From Ruthenibacterium lactatiformans (GTDB lineage Bacteria; Bacillota; Clostridia; Oscillospirales; Ruminococcaceae): a stretch of DNA of 64,000 bases. Of the stretch, positions 41,892-51,089 are shown piece by piece. Position numbers and translations under genes: made by a program. The DNA is taken from contig NZ_JXXK01000008.1 in the NCBI RefSeq assembly GCF_000949455.1, forward strand, positions 62,001-126,000, written 5' to 3'. The notes below the pieces were generated by a model. The model saw nothing but the letters and a program-made list of their open reading frames with translations, searched no databases and had not been told where the DNA came from. Each line of letters begins with the position of its first letter. Within the stretch, counting starts at the first letter, position 1.

Positions 41892-43112
41892 ATGCAATAC
41901 ACATCACTGCCCGACGGGTTCACCATTCAGGAGCTGGACGCCTCCCATCTGGAGCAATTCAACGCACTGCTGCGCTATGCGTTCCAGGTAACGGAAGAGG
42001 AGCTGGTCCAGGTGGGCTGGCAGGAGGATGAAATCAAGCAGTCAAAATTCCCCATTCTGGAATCAGCCCATGTACTGGGCTGCTTCGAGGGCAAAACGCT
42101 GGCCGCGCAGATCGCCGTATATCCCATGCAGGTAAATGTGGAAGGCTCGCTGCTGGATACCGGGTTCGTCACCGGCGTGGCCACCTATCCGGAATACGCG
42201 GGCATCGGCCTGATGAGCACGCTCATCCGCCAGGCGCTCACCGATATGCGCGGGCGCGGACAGAGCATCTCGTTCCTGTGCCCGTACTCCATCCCCTTTT
42301 ACCGTCACAAGGGCTGGGAGATCGTGTCGGACAAAATGACGTTCCGCATTCGGGACAATCAGCTGCCCAAGCCCCAGCCTGTGCCGGGAAAAGTGCGGCG
42401 CATCGCCTGGGACGATCCCTCCCTTGCCGCGGTGCATGACCGCTTTGCCGCCAAAACACACGGCTGTCTTGTGCGCAACGCGCTGGCCTGGGATGAATAC
42501 TGGCGGTGGGATGTGGACGACGAGGTCGTGGCCATGTACTACGACGCCGCGGACGAGCCGCAGGGTTATCTTGTCTATCTGCTCAAGCGCGAGATCTTCA
42601 AGATCAAGGAAATGGTATATCTGAACGATGAGGCCCGGCGCGGCATGTGGGATTATGTCACGGCCCACTATTCCATGGTCACCGAGGTCTCCGGCTGCAA
42701 CTATACCAACCATTCGCTGGCTTTCACGCTGGAGGACAGCGATATCCGCGAGACCGTGCAGCCCTATGTGATGGCGCGCATCGTAGATTTTGCGGCGTTC
42801 ATCATGAGCTATAATTTTGCCGAAGCCTCCTCGGGCGATGCCATAACCTTCCTTATCCACGACAAAGTGCTGGACTGGAACGAACAGGAGTTTACCGTGC
42901 GGTTCCATGCAGACGGCACACATACGCTTTCGGCGGAACCGTCGCCCTACACCGCGGAAATGAGCATCGGCACGGCCATCTGCATGCTGATGGGTTACAA
43001 GCGCCCTGCATACCTGAAAAGCATTGACCGCCTGACGGCGGACGCCAAGACCACGGCGCTGCTGGAACGGCTGATTCCCACGGGCAAGGCATATTTTTCA
43101 GATTATATCTGA
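41892..43112 (+). CDS. Eis-type GNAT N-acetyltransferase
   Basis: A 406-residue protein. The N-terminal GNAT domain has the acetyl-CoA binding region VATYPEYAGIGLMSTLI and FLCPYSIPFYRHKGWEI; a second GNAT-like domain and a C-terminal sterol-carrier-like domain (~300-400) complete the Eis architecture. Relatives acetylate amines, including aminoglycosides and peptides; the substrate here is unknown. The start ATG 41892 has AAAGGA upstream; the longer upstream frame is a shadow of other sequence. It is a single-gene unit with its own promoter and terminator. Confidence 0.9.
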   Translation: MQYTSLPDGFTIQELDASHLEQFNALLRYAFQVTEEELVQVGWQEDEIKQSKFPILESAHVLGCFEGKTLAAQIAVYPMQVNVEGSLLDTGFVTGVATYPEYAGIGLMSTLIRQALTDMRGRGQSISFLCPYSIPFYRHKGWEIVSDKMTFRIRDNQLPKPQPVPGKVRRIAWDDPSLAAVHDRFAAKTHGCLVRNALAWDEYWRWDVDDEVVAMYYDAADEPQGYLVYLLKREIFKIKEMVYLNDEARRGMWDYVTAHYSMVTEVSGCNYTNHSLAFTLEDSDIRETVQPYVMARIVDFAAFIMSYNFAEASSGDAITFLIHDKVLDWNEQEFTVRFHADGTHTLSAEPSPYTAEMSIGTAICMLMGYKRPAYLKSIDRLTADAKTTALLERLIPTGKAYFSDYI

Positions 43113-43134
43113 AGCATTCCACGCAGAGCAATGC

Positions 43135-43170
43135 AAGACCGGGAGCCTGGAAGGCTCCCGGTCTTGTTTT
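43135..43170. terminator. terminator between the acetyltransferase and citrate synthase genes
   Basis: AAGACCGGGAGCC and GGCTCCCGGTCTT pair around TGGAA and are followed by GTTTTG on the plus strand. Both neighbouring genes converge on it. Confidence 0.85.
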
Positions 43171-43175
43171 GTAAA

Positions 43176-44552
43176 TTATTTGCGGTCGTGCAAAGGCACA
43201 TAGTCCACCCGCGGTTTGACACTCTTGTATGCAGGACGGATGATTTTGCCCGCATTGATGAGCTCCTCGATGCGGTGGGCGCTCCAGCCCGCGATACGGC
43301 TGATGGCGAAAATGGGGGTATACAGCTCCAGCGGCAGGTCCAGCATGCTGTAAACGAAACCGCTGTAAAAGTCGATGTTGGCGGAAACGCCCTTATAGAT
43401 CTTACGCTCTTCTCCGATGACCTTGGGCGCAAGGCGCGCCACTGCTGCATACAGCGCATATTCCTCATGGCGGCCCTTCTCCTCAGACAGCATCTCCACA
43501 AAGTGTTTGAACACATTGGCGCGCGGGTCGCTCAGGGAGTATACCGCATGGCCCATGCCGTAGATCAGGCCCGCTCTGTCGAAGGCTTCCCTGTGCAGCA
43601 GCGCGCGCAAATAGGCCTCGACGGCCTCTTCGTCCGTCCAATCCCTGACATTCTGTTTCATGTCTTCGAACATCTGAACTACCTTGATGTTCGCACCGCC
43701 GTGCTTGGGCCCTTTCAGGCTGGCCAGAGACGCCGCCACGGCAGAATAGGTGTCGGTGCCCGAAGAAGTAACCACATGCATGGTGAAGGTCGAGTTGTTG
43801 CCGCCGCCGTGCTCGGCGTGCAGCACCAGCGCCAGATCCAGGATTCGGGCCTCCAGCTCGGTATATTTGCCATCCGCGCGCAGGATGTGCAGCAGGTTTT
43901 CAGCGGTGGAAAGCTCGGGCACGGGGTTGTGGATGAACAGGCTTTTGTCCAGCACATAGTGGCTGTACGCCTGATAACCGTATACCGAGAGCATGGGGAA
44001 CAGCGCAATGAGCTGCAGGCACTGGCGCAGTACATTCTCGGTGCTGTTGTCCGTGGCCCGGGCGTCGTAGCTGTACAGCGTCAGCACACTGCGGGCCAAC
44101 GTATTCATCATGTCGGCGTTGGGCGCCTTGAGGATGACGTCGCGCACGAAATTCGTGGGCAGCGAGCGGTAGCCCGCCAGCAGCTTCTTAAAATCATCCA
44201 GCTGTGCCTCATCCGGCAGCGCGCCAAACAAAAGCAGATAAACGGTTTCCTCAAAGCCGTACCGCTTTTCGCGGATAAATCCCGATACGATCTGCTCCAC
44301 ATCCACGCCGCGGTAAAACAGCTTGCCTTCGCAGGGCACCTTTTCGCCGTCTACCATTTTGCTGGACTGTATTTCACTGATCTCTGTCAGGCCTGTGAGC
44401 ACGCCGTTGCCGTTCAGGTCGCGCAGGCCGCGGTTGACAGCGTACTTCACATACATTTCCGGCTCGATGACATTGTCCGCAAGGCACAGCTTCGTCAGCG
44501 CCTTGATCTCGGGCGTAATGGCCGAGTAATCGATGGATTTGTCGATGGGCAT
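43176..44552 (-). CDS. gltA: citrate synthase
   Basis: A 458-residue enzyme that condenses oxaloacetate and acetyl-CoA to citrate. The catalytic residues are visible: His in HAEHGGGNNSTF, His in YGMGHAVYSLSDPRA and Asp in NIDFYSGFVY. The length, with an N-terminal extension before FYRGVDVEQIV, fits the longer clostridial type. ATG 44552 follows AGGAGG. In anaerobes of this kind it feeds glutamate synthesis through a partial cycle; no aconitase or isocitrate dehydrogenase is nearby. A palindrome lies at its promoter. Confidence 0.95.
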   Translation of the reverse strand: MPIDKSIDYSAITPEIKALTKLCLADNVIEPEMYVKYAVNRGLRDLNGNGVLTGLTEISEIQSSKMVDGEKVPCEGKLFYRGVDVEQIVSGFIREKRYGFEETVYLLLFGALPDEAQLDDFKKLLAGYRSLPTNFVRDVILKAPNADMMNTLARSVLTLYSYDARATDNSTENVLRQCLQLIALFPMLSVYGYQAYSHYVLDKSLFIHNPVPELSTAENLLHILRADGKYTELEARILDLALVLHAEHGGGNNSTFTMHVVTSSGTDTYSAVAASLASLKGPKHGGANIKVVQMFEDMKQNVRDWTDEEAVEAYLRALLHREAFDRAGLIYGMGHAVYSLSDPRANVFKHFVEMLSEEKGRHEEYALYAAVARLAPKVIGEERKIYKGVSANIDFYSGFVYSMLDLPLELYTPIFAISRIAGWSAHRIEELINAGKIIRPAYKSVKPRVDYVPLHDRK

Positions 44553-44610
44553 AGTGGTTCCTCCTTTTCCCGTTGTTCCCGCCGCGTTGCGGCGAAAAAT
44601 TCTTCTAAAA

Positions 44611-44632
44611 TAATGTGAACATGTTCATTATA
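44611..44632 (-). promoter_or_regulatory. citrate synthase -10 box with adjoining palindrome
   Basis: On the minus strand TATAAT (44627-44632) is directly followed by the perfect 10-bp palindrome GAACATGTTC (44617-44626), so a bound protein would cover the transcription start. The -35 box is weak. The regulator is unknown. Confidence 0.5.
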
Positions 44633-44691
44633 CCATAAAATCAGCAAATAATTGTTAACAATCTGTCACTCGCGGTAAAAAATATCCCGAT

Positions 44692-44731
44692 AAAAAACGT
44701 CCCGGCGCCGCGAAAATACGGTGCCGGGACG
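44692..44731 (-). terminator. terminator of deoC
   Basis: CGTCCCGGC and GCCGGGACG pair, and the leftward transcript continues into TTTTTT. Confidence 0.85.
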
Positions 44732-44738
44732 GCGGGCT

Positions 44739-45407
44739 TCAATATTCTGTGCCGGAAGCCTCGTTGTTGAATATTTTGATGGCACTGGATGTACCCAGCC
44801 TGTCGGCGCCAAGCGCGATGAAGCGTTCCATATCCGCCACGCTTCGGATACCGCCTGCCGCTTTGATCCTGCAGCGGCCCTTCACACACCGCGCAAACAG
44901 CGCGATATCGTCGAATGTGGCCCCGCCGGTGGAAAAGCCGGTAGAAGTTTTAATGAAATCCGCTCCCGCTTCACACACCACGCCGCACATCGTTTCCTTT
45001 TCCGCATCTGTCAGCAGGCATGTCTCGATGATAACCTTCAGCACCTTGTTCCCCACGGCCTGCTTCAGAGCGCGGATCTCATCCCGCACGTAATCGGTAT
45101 CCCCCATTTTCAGCCGGCCGATGTTGATGACCATATCGAACTCCTCGCATCCCTCGGCCAACGCCTGCTTTGCCTCAGCCACCTTTGCCGCCGTCGTCGT
45201 GGCTCCAAGCGGGAACCCGATGACCGTGCACACAGGCACGCGGCCGCCCAGATATTCCACGGCACGTTCCACCCAGCACGGGTTGATGCAGATGGATGCG
45301 GTGCTGTTTTCCAACGCCTCATCGCAGATACGGCGGATGTCCTCCCAGCCTGCGTCCGCTTTCAGCAGCGTGTGGTCTACCTTTGCCAATATCTCCTGTT
45401 TTGTCAT
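44739..45407 (-). CDS. deoC: deoxyribose-phosphate aldolase
   Basis: A 222-residue TIM-barrel enzyme that splits 2-deoxyribose 5-phosphate to acetaldehyde and glyceraldehyde 3-phosphate. The Schiff-base lysine is in FIKTSTGF, the second lysine in IKAAGGIR, and the acid in FDMVINIG. ATG 45407 follows GAGGAG; the longer frame upstream has no start signal. It is the last of a nucleoside-salvage group with a BMP lipoprotein, cdd and deoD. Confidence 0.95.
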   Translation of the reverse strand: MTKQEILAKVDHTLLKADAGWEDIRRICDEALENSTASICINPCWVERAVEYLGGRVPVCTVIGFPLGATTTAAKVAEAKQALAEGCEEFDMVINIGRLKMGDTDYVRDEIRALKQAVGNKVLKVIIETCLLTDAEKETMCGVVCEAGADFIKTSTGFSTGGATFDDIALFARCVKGRCRIKAAGGIRSVADMERFIALGADRLGTSSAIKIFNNEASGTEY

Positions 45408-45563
45408 ACAGCTCCTCTTTTCCCGGGCGCGCGGCCCGTCTGTGTCTATTTGTTCCGCCCGCACCGGGCGCTTTTCTTTATTGTACCCGTTTTCCCTGCG
45501 GCGCGCAAGAAAACCAAAGGCGGGACAGCCGCAGCCGCCCCGCCCTTTTGCGCTTGAAAGCAA

Positions 45564-46658
45564 TTATTTCACTTCGGTGACGACAACAGCCTTCACGGGG
45601 ATATCCGTAAGGGCGATCTCGTTGTTGTCCGCATCCACATTCTTGAGGATGTCGGAAGCGATGTTGTTTGTGTTGTTCTGCAGCGCGGCAAACAGCGTGT
45701 CATAATCCGCTTTCGCAAAGCTGTCGAACTTGGCGGTGTCCATGGCCAACGCAACACCGTTGTTGGCCGCGTCGTAGACCTTGTTTTCGCCGCCGGGGAA
45801 AGAACCGTTGTAATATGCGGCAATCATATCATAAACGGAGGTGCCCAGGCCCTTCATCGCGGAGGTGATAACCGTCTCGGATTCGCCGGACTGGTCCACG
45901 TCCACACCGATGACCTTGGTACCGGCCGCTTCCGCAGCCGCCATCACGGAGTTTCCGACAGCGCCGCCCGCTGCAAAAATGACCTCGGTGCCGTTGTTGT
46001 ACCAGGACGCGGCCTGGTTCTGGGCTTCCGGCGTGGCGTCAAAGCCGCCGGTGTAGTTGTACATCAGCTCAATGCTGCCGTCAGCCATGCCGAGCTCCTG
46101 CGCGGCATACTCGGCGCCCTGCACAAAGCCGTAGCCGTATTTTACAACGGCAGGCACGGCCATACCGCCCATATAGCCCAGCTTCGTCATGCCGTCCTTG
46201 ACGGCCGCATAGCCGGCCAGGAAGCCCACCTGCTCCTCGGCGTAGGTGATACCCACGCAGTTGTCGGCGGTCTTATAGTTGTAGTCCGCATCATGCGGGT
46301 TGCCGTCAATGAGGATGAACGTCACGTCCGGATACTGGTCCTGCGCGATGTAAACAGGCTCCTCAAACAGGAAGCCCGGCGTCACGATGACCTTCGCGCC
46401 GTTCTTCACAGCCTGGTCGATGGATTCCAGGTACGCGGTGGTGCTCTTTTCCGTGGGCTGATAATACTGGTGGGAGATGCCTTTTTCCTCGGCATACTTC
46501 ACCAGGCCCTCCCAGGCGCCCTGATTGAAAGATTTGTCGTCGATGGTACCAATGTCGGTGATGAGGGCAAGTTCCGCTTTTTTGCCGCCGGCGGCACAGC
46601 CGGCGAACACGGAAAGCGCCAACACGACAGCCAATGCAAGTGCAAGCAGTTTTTTCAT
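45564..46658 (-). CDS. BMP-family nucleoside-binding lipoprotein
   Basis: A 364-residue ABC-transporter substrate-binding protein with a signal peptide and lipobox (LSVFAGC), so it is anchored outside the cell. The mature part has LITDIGTIDDKSFNQGAWEGL and DGNPHDADYN, typical of PnrA/BmpA proteins that bind purine nucleosides. ATG 46658 follows AAAGGAGAG. The neighbours deoC, cdd and deoD support nucleoside uptake. The ATPase and permease genes of the transporter are not in the window. Confidence 0.92.
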   Translation of the reverse strand: MKKLLALALAVVLALSVFAGCAAGGKKAELALITDIGTIDDKSFNQGAWEGLVKYAEEKGISHQYYQPTEKSTTAYLESIDQAVKNGAKVIVTPGFLFEEPVYIAQDQYPDVTFILIDGNPHDADYNYKTADNCVGITYAEEQVGFLAGYAAVKDGMTKLGYMGGMAVPAVVKYGYGFVQGAEYAAQELGMADGSIELMYNYTGGFDATPEAQNQAASWYNNGTEVIFAAGGAVGNSVMAAAEAAGTKVIGVDVDQSGESETVITSAMKGLGTSVYDMIAAYYNGSFPGGENKVYDAANNGVALAMDTAKFDSFAKADYDTLFAALQNNTNNIASDILKNVDADNNEIALTDIPVKAVVVTEVK

Positions 46659-46800
46659 GTCAACTCTCCTTTTCGGTCGTCCGTCCCGGACGGGGCGGAC
46701 AGATGATTCCATTGCCGTGCATAGAACGGCAACAGCTCCTTTTTTACAGCCGCCTCCGGCGGCCGCGGCCCAAAAGCCGCTCTTATGAATTCCCTTGTCC

Positions 46801-46829
46801 AGTATACAGAATCCCCGTGTGTTTTTCAA
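46801..46829 (-). promoter_or_regulatory. promoter of the BMP lipoprotein gene
   Basis: On the minus strand TTGAAA, 17 bp, TATACT, giving a leader of ~135 bases with several short GC stems. The gap 46659-46984 holds this promoter and leader but no gene. Confidence 0.65.
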
Positions 46830-46984
46830 GCCCGCCCGGCATGGCGCAGATTACAAATTTTTTACAGCGCCGCTGTGCAAATGCTTCAAAAAGGCCGCAG
46901 CATGCTCCTGAAAGCGCGCGGCCGGGCACGGGCCGTCCGGCTGCACCGGGGCGCTGCAGAACGGCCGCTTTTTATCAAAAAACG

Positions 46985-47410
46985 TCACAGCACCTTTTCC
47001 GGGCCAAAGCCCAAAGGCAGCAATTCGCCCAGCGTCATTTCCTGCCAGTCGTTTTCGCTTTTCGCCATGATAACCCGTAAATCCGGCCCGCCAAACTCGT
47101 ACAGCATCTGCCGGCATACGCCGCAGGGCGATGTGATAAGCACGTCGTCCGGCGCGCCGTCTTTTGCTCCCACCACGGCAACGGCTGCAAATTCATGCAC
47201 CCCCTCGCTCACAGCCTTAAACAGGGCTGTACGCTCGGCACAGTTGGTCGGGGTGAACGTGGCGCATTCGATGTTGCAGCCTGTATAGACGCTGCCGTTT
47301 TTGGCCAGCAGCGCGGCGCCCACCTTGAAATTGGAATAGGGCGTGTAAGCATACTCCCGCGCGGCGAACGCGGCTCGGATGAGCGCTTTCCGGTCGATGT
47401 TCTGTTCCAT
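46985..47410 (-). CDS. cdd: cytidine deaminase
   Basis: A 141-residue zinc enzyme that converts cytidine and deoxycytidine to uridine forms. Zinc and catalytic motifs are TNCAERTA (Cys and Glu) and SPCGVCRQ (two Cys). ATG 47410 is preferred over a GTG at 47419 that overlaps the deoD stop, because GGAG is 8 bases before the ATG and too close to the GTG. It follows deoD by 5 bases in the same unit. Confidence 0.95.
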   Translation of the reverse strand: MEQNIDRKALIRAAFAAREYAYTPYSNFKVGAALLAKNGSVYTGCNIECATFTPTNCAERTALFKAVSEGVHEFAAVAVVGAKDGAPDDVLITSPCGVCRQMLYEFGGPDLRVIMAKSENDWQEMTLGELLPLGFGPEKVL

Positions 47411-47415
47411 CGTCG

Positions 47416-48129
47416 TCACTCCAATACACTTCCCAGCGCGATCTCCATCATATTCGTGAAGCTCGTCTGGCGCTGCTCGGCCGTCGTCTCCTCATGGGAT
47501 ACAAAGCTGTCGGAAATTGTGAGCAGGCACGCGGCGTTTTTTTTCGTGGCGGCCGCATTGTGGAACAGCGCAAAGCTCTCCATCTCCACGGCAAGACAGC
47601 CCTTTTCGTCCCGCAGCTTTTCCCAATAATCCGGCTCGGCGTCGCGGTAAAACACGTCGCTGGAATGCACCGCGCCCTCAATGAGCGGCATGCCCAGCCG
47701 CGCCGCGCTTTTGCGCAGTGCGCCGCACAGCGCCTCGGAGGGATAGGTCACGTCCTTGTCATAGCCGTTCTGCGTTTTGGCATAACTGCTTTCGCTGTAT
47801 GCGCTGGTGGCCAGCACCACGTCGAACACCTTGGCCTGCGGGCTGTACGAGCCCGCCGAACCGATGCGGATGATGTTTTCCACGCCATATTGGGTGAACA
47901 GCTCCCAGGAATAAATGCCGATAGACGGCATGCCCATACCGCTTCCCATCACGGATACCGGCACACCCTTATACGTGCCGGTGTAGCCCAGCATGCCGCG
48001 CACCGAGGTAACAAGCCCCGGGCTTTCCAAAAAGGTCTCGGCAATGAATTTTGCGCGCAGCGGGTCTCCGGGCATGAGCACGGTTTTTGCAAAATCGCCC
48101 GCGGCGGCCGCATTGTGTGGGGTAGACAT
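47416..48129 (-). CDS. deoD: purine-nucleoside phosphorylase, DeoD type
   Basis: A 237-residue hexameric-type phosphorylase. Features are MPGDPLRAKFIAE, GMGMPSIGIYSWEL, RIGSAGSYSP, VEMESFALF and TISDSFVSHE. It cleaves purine nucleosides with phosphate to base and ribose 1-phosphate. ATG 48129 follows AAGGAG. It begins a unit with cdd, and the released deoxyribose 1-phosphate would feed deoC after isomerisation by an enzyme not seen here. Confidence 0.95.
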   Translation of the reverse strand: MSTPHNAAAAGDFAKTVLMPGDPLRAKFIAETFLESPGLVTSVRGMLGYTGTYKGVPVSVMGSGMGMPSIGIYSWELFTQYGVENIIRIGSAGSYSPQAKVFDVVLATSAYSESSYAKTQNGYDKDVTYPSEALCGALRKSAARLGMPLIEGAVHSSDVFYRDAEPDYWEKLRDEKGCLAVEMESFALFHNAAATKKNAACLLTISDSFVSHEETTAEQRQTSFTNMMEIALGSVLE

Positions 48130-48165
48130 AGTTTTTTCTCCTTTACTGTCGGGTGATGCGCGGCC

Positions 48166-48954
48166 TCATACAAGGTAACGCGCGCGGATGTCCTCAAGCT
48201 CTGCCGCGCCGATTTCAAACTCGGCCCGCAGATATTCTTCAAAAGACGGATATTTTTCTTCAATGGCGTCCAGCGCACTTTCAATGCTCTCCCGCCGTAC
48301 GCCTGTGGCGATTTCCGTCACCTGCTGCGCCTGCGCTGCGGGCAGTCCCGCCCGCTCCAGCATTCCGCGGAACTGGTCCCGCCCCGTGGTGCGGCAGGCA
48401 TTGGTCAATAGATAATCCTCCACGATATCCTCCCGGGAAACGCCCAGCGCCTTGAGGATGAGCGCCGCCGCCACGCCCGTGCGGTCCTTGCCGGCGGTGC
48501 AGTGGAACAAAATGGGCGTTTGCCCGGCGCGGATGGCGCCGAACAGCGCCCGGTACGCCGGGTTGCCAAAGGGCATCCGTGCGTAGCTCTCATGCACGCC
48601 TTCTGTCAGCATCCGAATGCCGTCTTCACTGCGAAGCAGCTTTTCCAGGTCGAAATCCACCTCGCTGCCGTCCTCAGCCAGCATGGCGCTGGCCGGAATG
48701 TTCACCACGCCGGGGAAATCCGGGTCCGGCGCGAGCGTCCGCTCTTTTTCCGAACGGAAATCGAACACGGTACGCACGCCCAGCGCCTCGAAACGGGCGC
48801 GGTCCGCCGGAGTTTTAATATTGGCAAGCGCGGGGCTGCGGTAGAACGCGCCGTATTTGACATGCCTTCCGCCGCAGCCTGTATATCCGCCCAGCTCCCG
48901 AAAATTTTCGCACGCTTTAAACGGCAGCGGCGCGCCGGGTCTCTCTTGCTGCAT
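48166..48954 (-). CDS. protein-tyrosine/serine phosphatase (Y_phosphatase3 type)
   Basis: A 262-residue cytoplasmic protein. It begins with NFRELGGY and GAFYRSPALANI, then VFDFRSEKER, and carries the CX5R catalytic loop HCTAGKDRTG at about residue 153. This is the standard layout of the family that includes lipid and protein phosphatases. The substrate is unknown. It is 36 bases upstream of deoD on the same strand and could be cotranscribed with it. Confidence 0.9.
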   Translation of the reverse strand: MQQERPGAPLPFKACENFRELGGYTGCGGRHVKYGAFYRSPALANIKTPADRARFEALGVRTVFDFRSEKERTLAPDPDFPGVVNIPASAMLAEDGSEVDFDLEKLLRSEDGIRMLTEGVHESYARMPFGNPAYRALFGAIRAGQTPILFHCTAGKDRTGVAAALILKALGVSREDIVEDYLLTNACRTTGRDQFRGMLERAGLPAAQAQQVTEIATGVRRESIESALDAIEEKYPSFEEYLRAEFEIGAAELEDIRARYLV

Positions 48955-48998
48955 GGGGTTCAGCCTCCTGTGTTTTTATGGCAGACGCATGCCTTGCA

Positions 48999-50984
48999 TC
49001 ACGCCTGCTCTTTCACGCTGCCGTCCGCGTACGCGGCCAACAGCTTTTTAAGGTCCGCGATCTGGTCCTTCAGCCGCGCGCCCTCGTCCGTATCTTCTAC
49101 ATAGACGCGTTTGCCGCTGGGCTCGAACACGTCCTTGGTAGACAGGATGTCCAAATTGTCCAGAATCGCCTTCTGGGTGCTTTCAAACGGGCCGTGGCTG
49201 CGCAGGGAAAGCCCGCGGGATGAAGAAACCAGCGTGTATCCCGCGATGCCCGTGCGCTGATGGTACGCTTTACAGAAGCCGCCGTCTATGACAATGAGCT
49301 TTCCGCCCGCCTTCACAGGCTGCTCGCCGCTGGCCGCGCGCACCGGAATGTGTCCGTTCACGATATGACCCGTTTCAAAATCCAGCCCAAACTCCGCAAA
49401 AATGCGCCGCGCGGTGCCGCGCGCCACAGCCTCATCCTCGTTTTCGATGTGTGCATAATAAGGGTTTTTCCGTTCGGGAAATTCGCCGTCCACGAACAGA
49501 TGTTCAAAAGACGCCATGCGGTCCCGCCCGAAAATGGGCGACAGCGGGCCACACCACAGATAGTATAGAAAATCCCGCCCGCGGCGGCGCGCATCGCTGC
49601 CCACGGGCGCGAAATAACCCTGGCGCGCCATGCGTTCGCATTTGTCCATCCACGCACGTCCCGAAAACGTCTCCCCGCCGTATTCCACCCGGGCGAACTC
49701 CCCGTTTTCATCCAGCGGCACGGCTCCGTGAAACAGCAGATTGTTGTTTTCAATGCGGTACACGCTTCCCTTGGCATACAGAAAGCGAACGTGCCGCGCC
49801 AGTTTTTCGCTCTGCATGAAGCTCTGGCACAGCTTATCCAGCACGTCGCGCTCGCCGGGCGTCAGCGCGGCGGGGCGTGCGGGGTCCACCGTGGGAAAAT
49901 CGCAGTCTTTCATGTGGTATTCCACGCCGTCGATCACGATGGTCTGAGACACGAAATCCACCTGTTCCAGCAGGGCGCGGCCCTGCATGCCGAAATCCGG
50001 GTTGCGGCCGATCAGCGCGCATTCCAGCTTGAACAGCATTACGGCGATGGCCTTGTGCATCCGTGCGGTGCGTGCAAGGTCAGCCGGGGTATACTCGCCC
50101 TCCTCTACCAGCTTGGGCCAAAAGCCGGAAACGTCCGTGTCCCGGTACACCTCCTCGGCATATTGGGAAAGCGGCCTCAGGCTGATGCCGTAGCCGTCCT
50201 CCAGCGTCTCCAGATTGTTGTAGCTGAGCGTCACATGGATGACGCTGGCAACGCACACCGTGCTGCCGGCCGCCGCGCCCATCCACTGCACGTCGTGGTT
50301 ACCCCACTGTACATCCACGGAATGGTGGCGCATCAGCTCATCCAAAATGATGTCCGGCCTGGGGCCGCGGTCGAAGATATCACCCACGATGTGCAGGCGG
50401 TACACGGCCAGCCGCTGGATGAGCTGCGCCAGAGCGGTGATAAAGTCATCCGCACGGCCAATGTCAATGATGGAATCCAGAATACGCCCGTAGTAAAATT
50501 CCTTATCGTGGTCCTCAAAGTGGGCGTGCAGCAGCTCGTCCAGGATATATGCAAAATCCCCGGGCAGGCGCTTGCGCACAAAACTGCGGGTGTATTTGGA
50601 GGACATCATGCGGCACACGTCGATCAGCCGGTACAGCGTCTTTCGATACCATGCGCCCAGGTCGCTCTGCCGCGGCTTCAGCTGGGCCAGCTTCTGCGCG
50701 GGATAATAGATCAGCGTTGCAAACTCCGCGCGCTCGGCGTCGGACATCTCGCCGGCCAGCACACGGTCCACCTTTTCCTTGATCACGCCGGAGGCATTTC
50801 CAAGTATATGCGTAAAGGCGTCGGATTCACCGTGCAGATCGCTCATAAAGTGCTCCGTGGGCTTCGGCAGCCGCAGGATGGCCTGAAGGTTGATGATCTC
50901 ACTGGAGGCCGCAGCCACGGTGGGATACTCCTTTGCAAGCTGCACCAGAAACTTTTCTTCTGCCGTATGAAGCATTTTTTGCAT
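48999..50984 (-). CDS. fbp: fructose-1,6-bisphosphatase, class 3
   Basis: A 661-residue enzyme of the Firmicutes-specific class 3, built on a calcineurin-like metallophosphatase core. Metal motifs are SDLHGESDAFTHIL (~residue 48), VGDIFDRGPRPD and WGNHDVQWMGA, with late histidines (VNGHIPV). Full length for the family. It makes fructose 6-phosphate for gluconeogenesis. It is divergent to a radical SAM gene; the 105 bases between contain a GTACCA/TGGTAC inverted repeat that may be shared regulatory DNA. Confidence 0.95.
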   Translation of the reverse strand: MQKMLHTAEEKFLVQLAKEYPTVAAASSEIINLQAILRLPKPTEHFMSDLHGESDAFTHILGNASGVIKEKVDRVLAGEMSDAERAEFATLIYYPAQKLAQLKPRQSDLGAWYRKTLYRLIDVCRMMSSKYTRSFVRKRLPGDFAYILDELLHAHFEDHDKEFYYGRILDSIIDIGRADDFITALAQLIQRLAVYRLHIVGDIFDRGPRPDIILDELMRHHSVDVQWGNHDVQWMGAAAGSTVCVASVIHVTLSYNNLETLEDGYGISLRPLSQYAEEVYRDTDVSGFWPKLVEEGEYTPADLARTARMHKAIAVMLFKLECALIGRNPDFGMQGRALLEQVDFVSQTIVIDGVEYHMKDCDFPTVDPARPAALTPGERDVLDKLCQSFMQSEKLARHVRFLYAKGSVYRIENNNLLFHGAVPLDENGEFARVEYGGETFSGRAWMDKCERMARQGYFAPVGSDARRRGRDFLYYLWCGPLSPIFGRDRMASFEHLFVDGEFPERKNPYYAHIENEDEAVARGTARRIFAEFGLDFETGHIVNGHIPVRAASGEQPVKAGGKLIVIDGGFCKAYHQRTGIAGYTLVSSSRGLSLRSHGPFESTQKAILDNLDILSTKDVFEPSGKRVYVEDTDEGARLKDQIADLKKLLAAYADGSVKEQA

Positions 50985-51089
50985 GAACAGCCCCCTTTCC
51001 GGGATTTCTTCTTAAGGAATATTGTACCACAAATGCAGAAAATATGGTACACTATCCCTTGAGAAAATCGGGACGGGGGAGGATAAGGC

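Noticed and set aside
43131..44618. 495-codon plus-strand frame over citrate synthase
   Set aside because: Shadow frame with no start signal; the minus-strand gene has all catalytic residues.
49728..51062. 444-codon open frame on the plus strand across fbp
   Set aside because: Antisense shadow of the class 3 fructose-bisphosphatase; composition and residues do not look like a protein.
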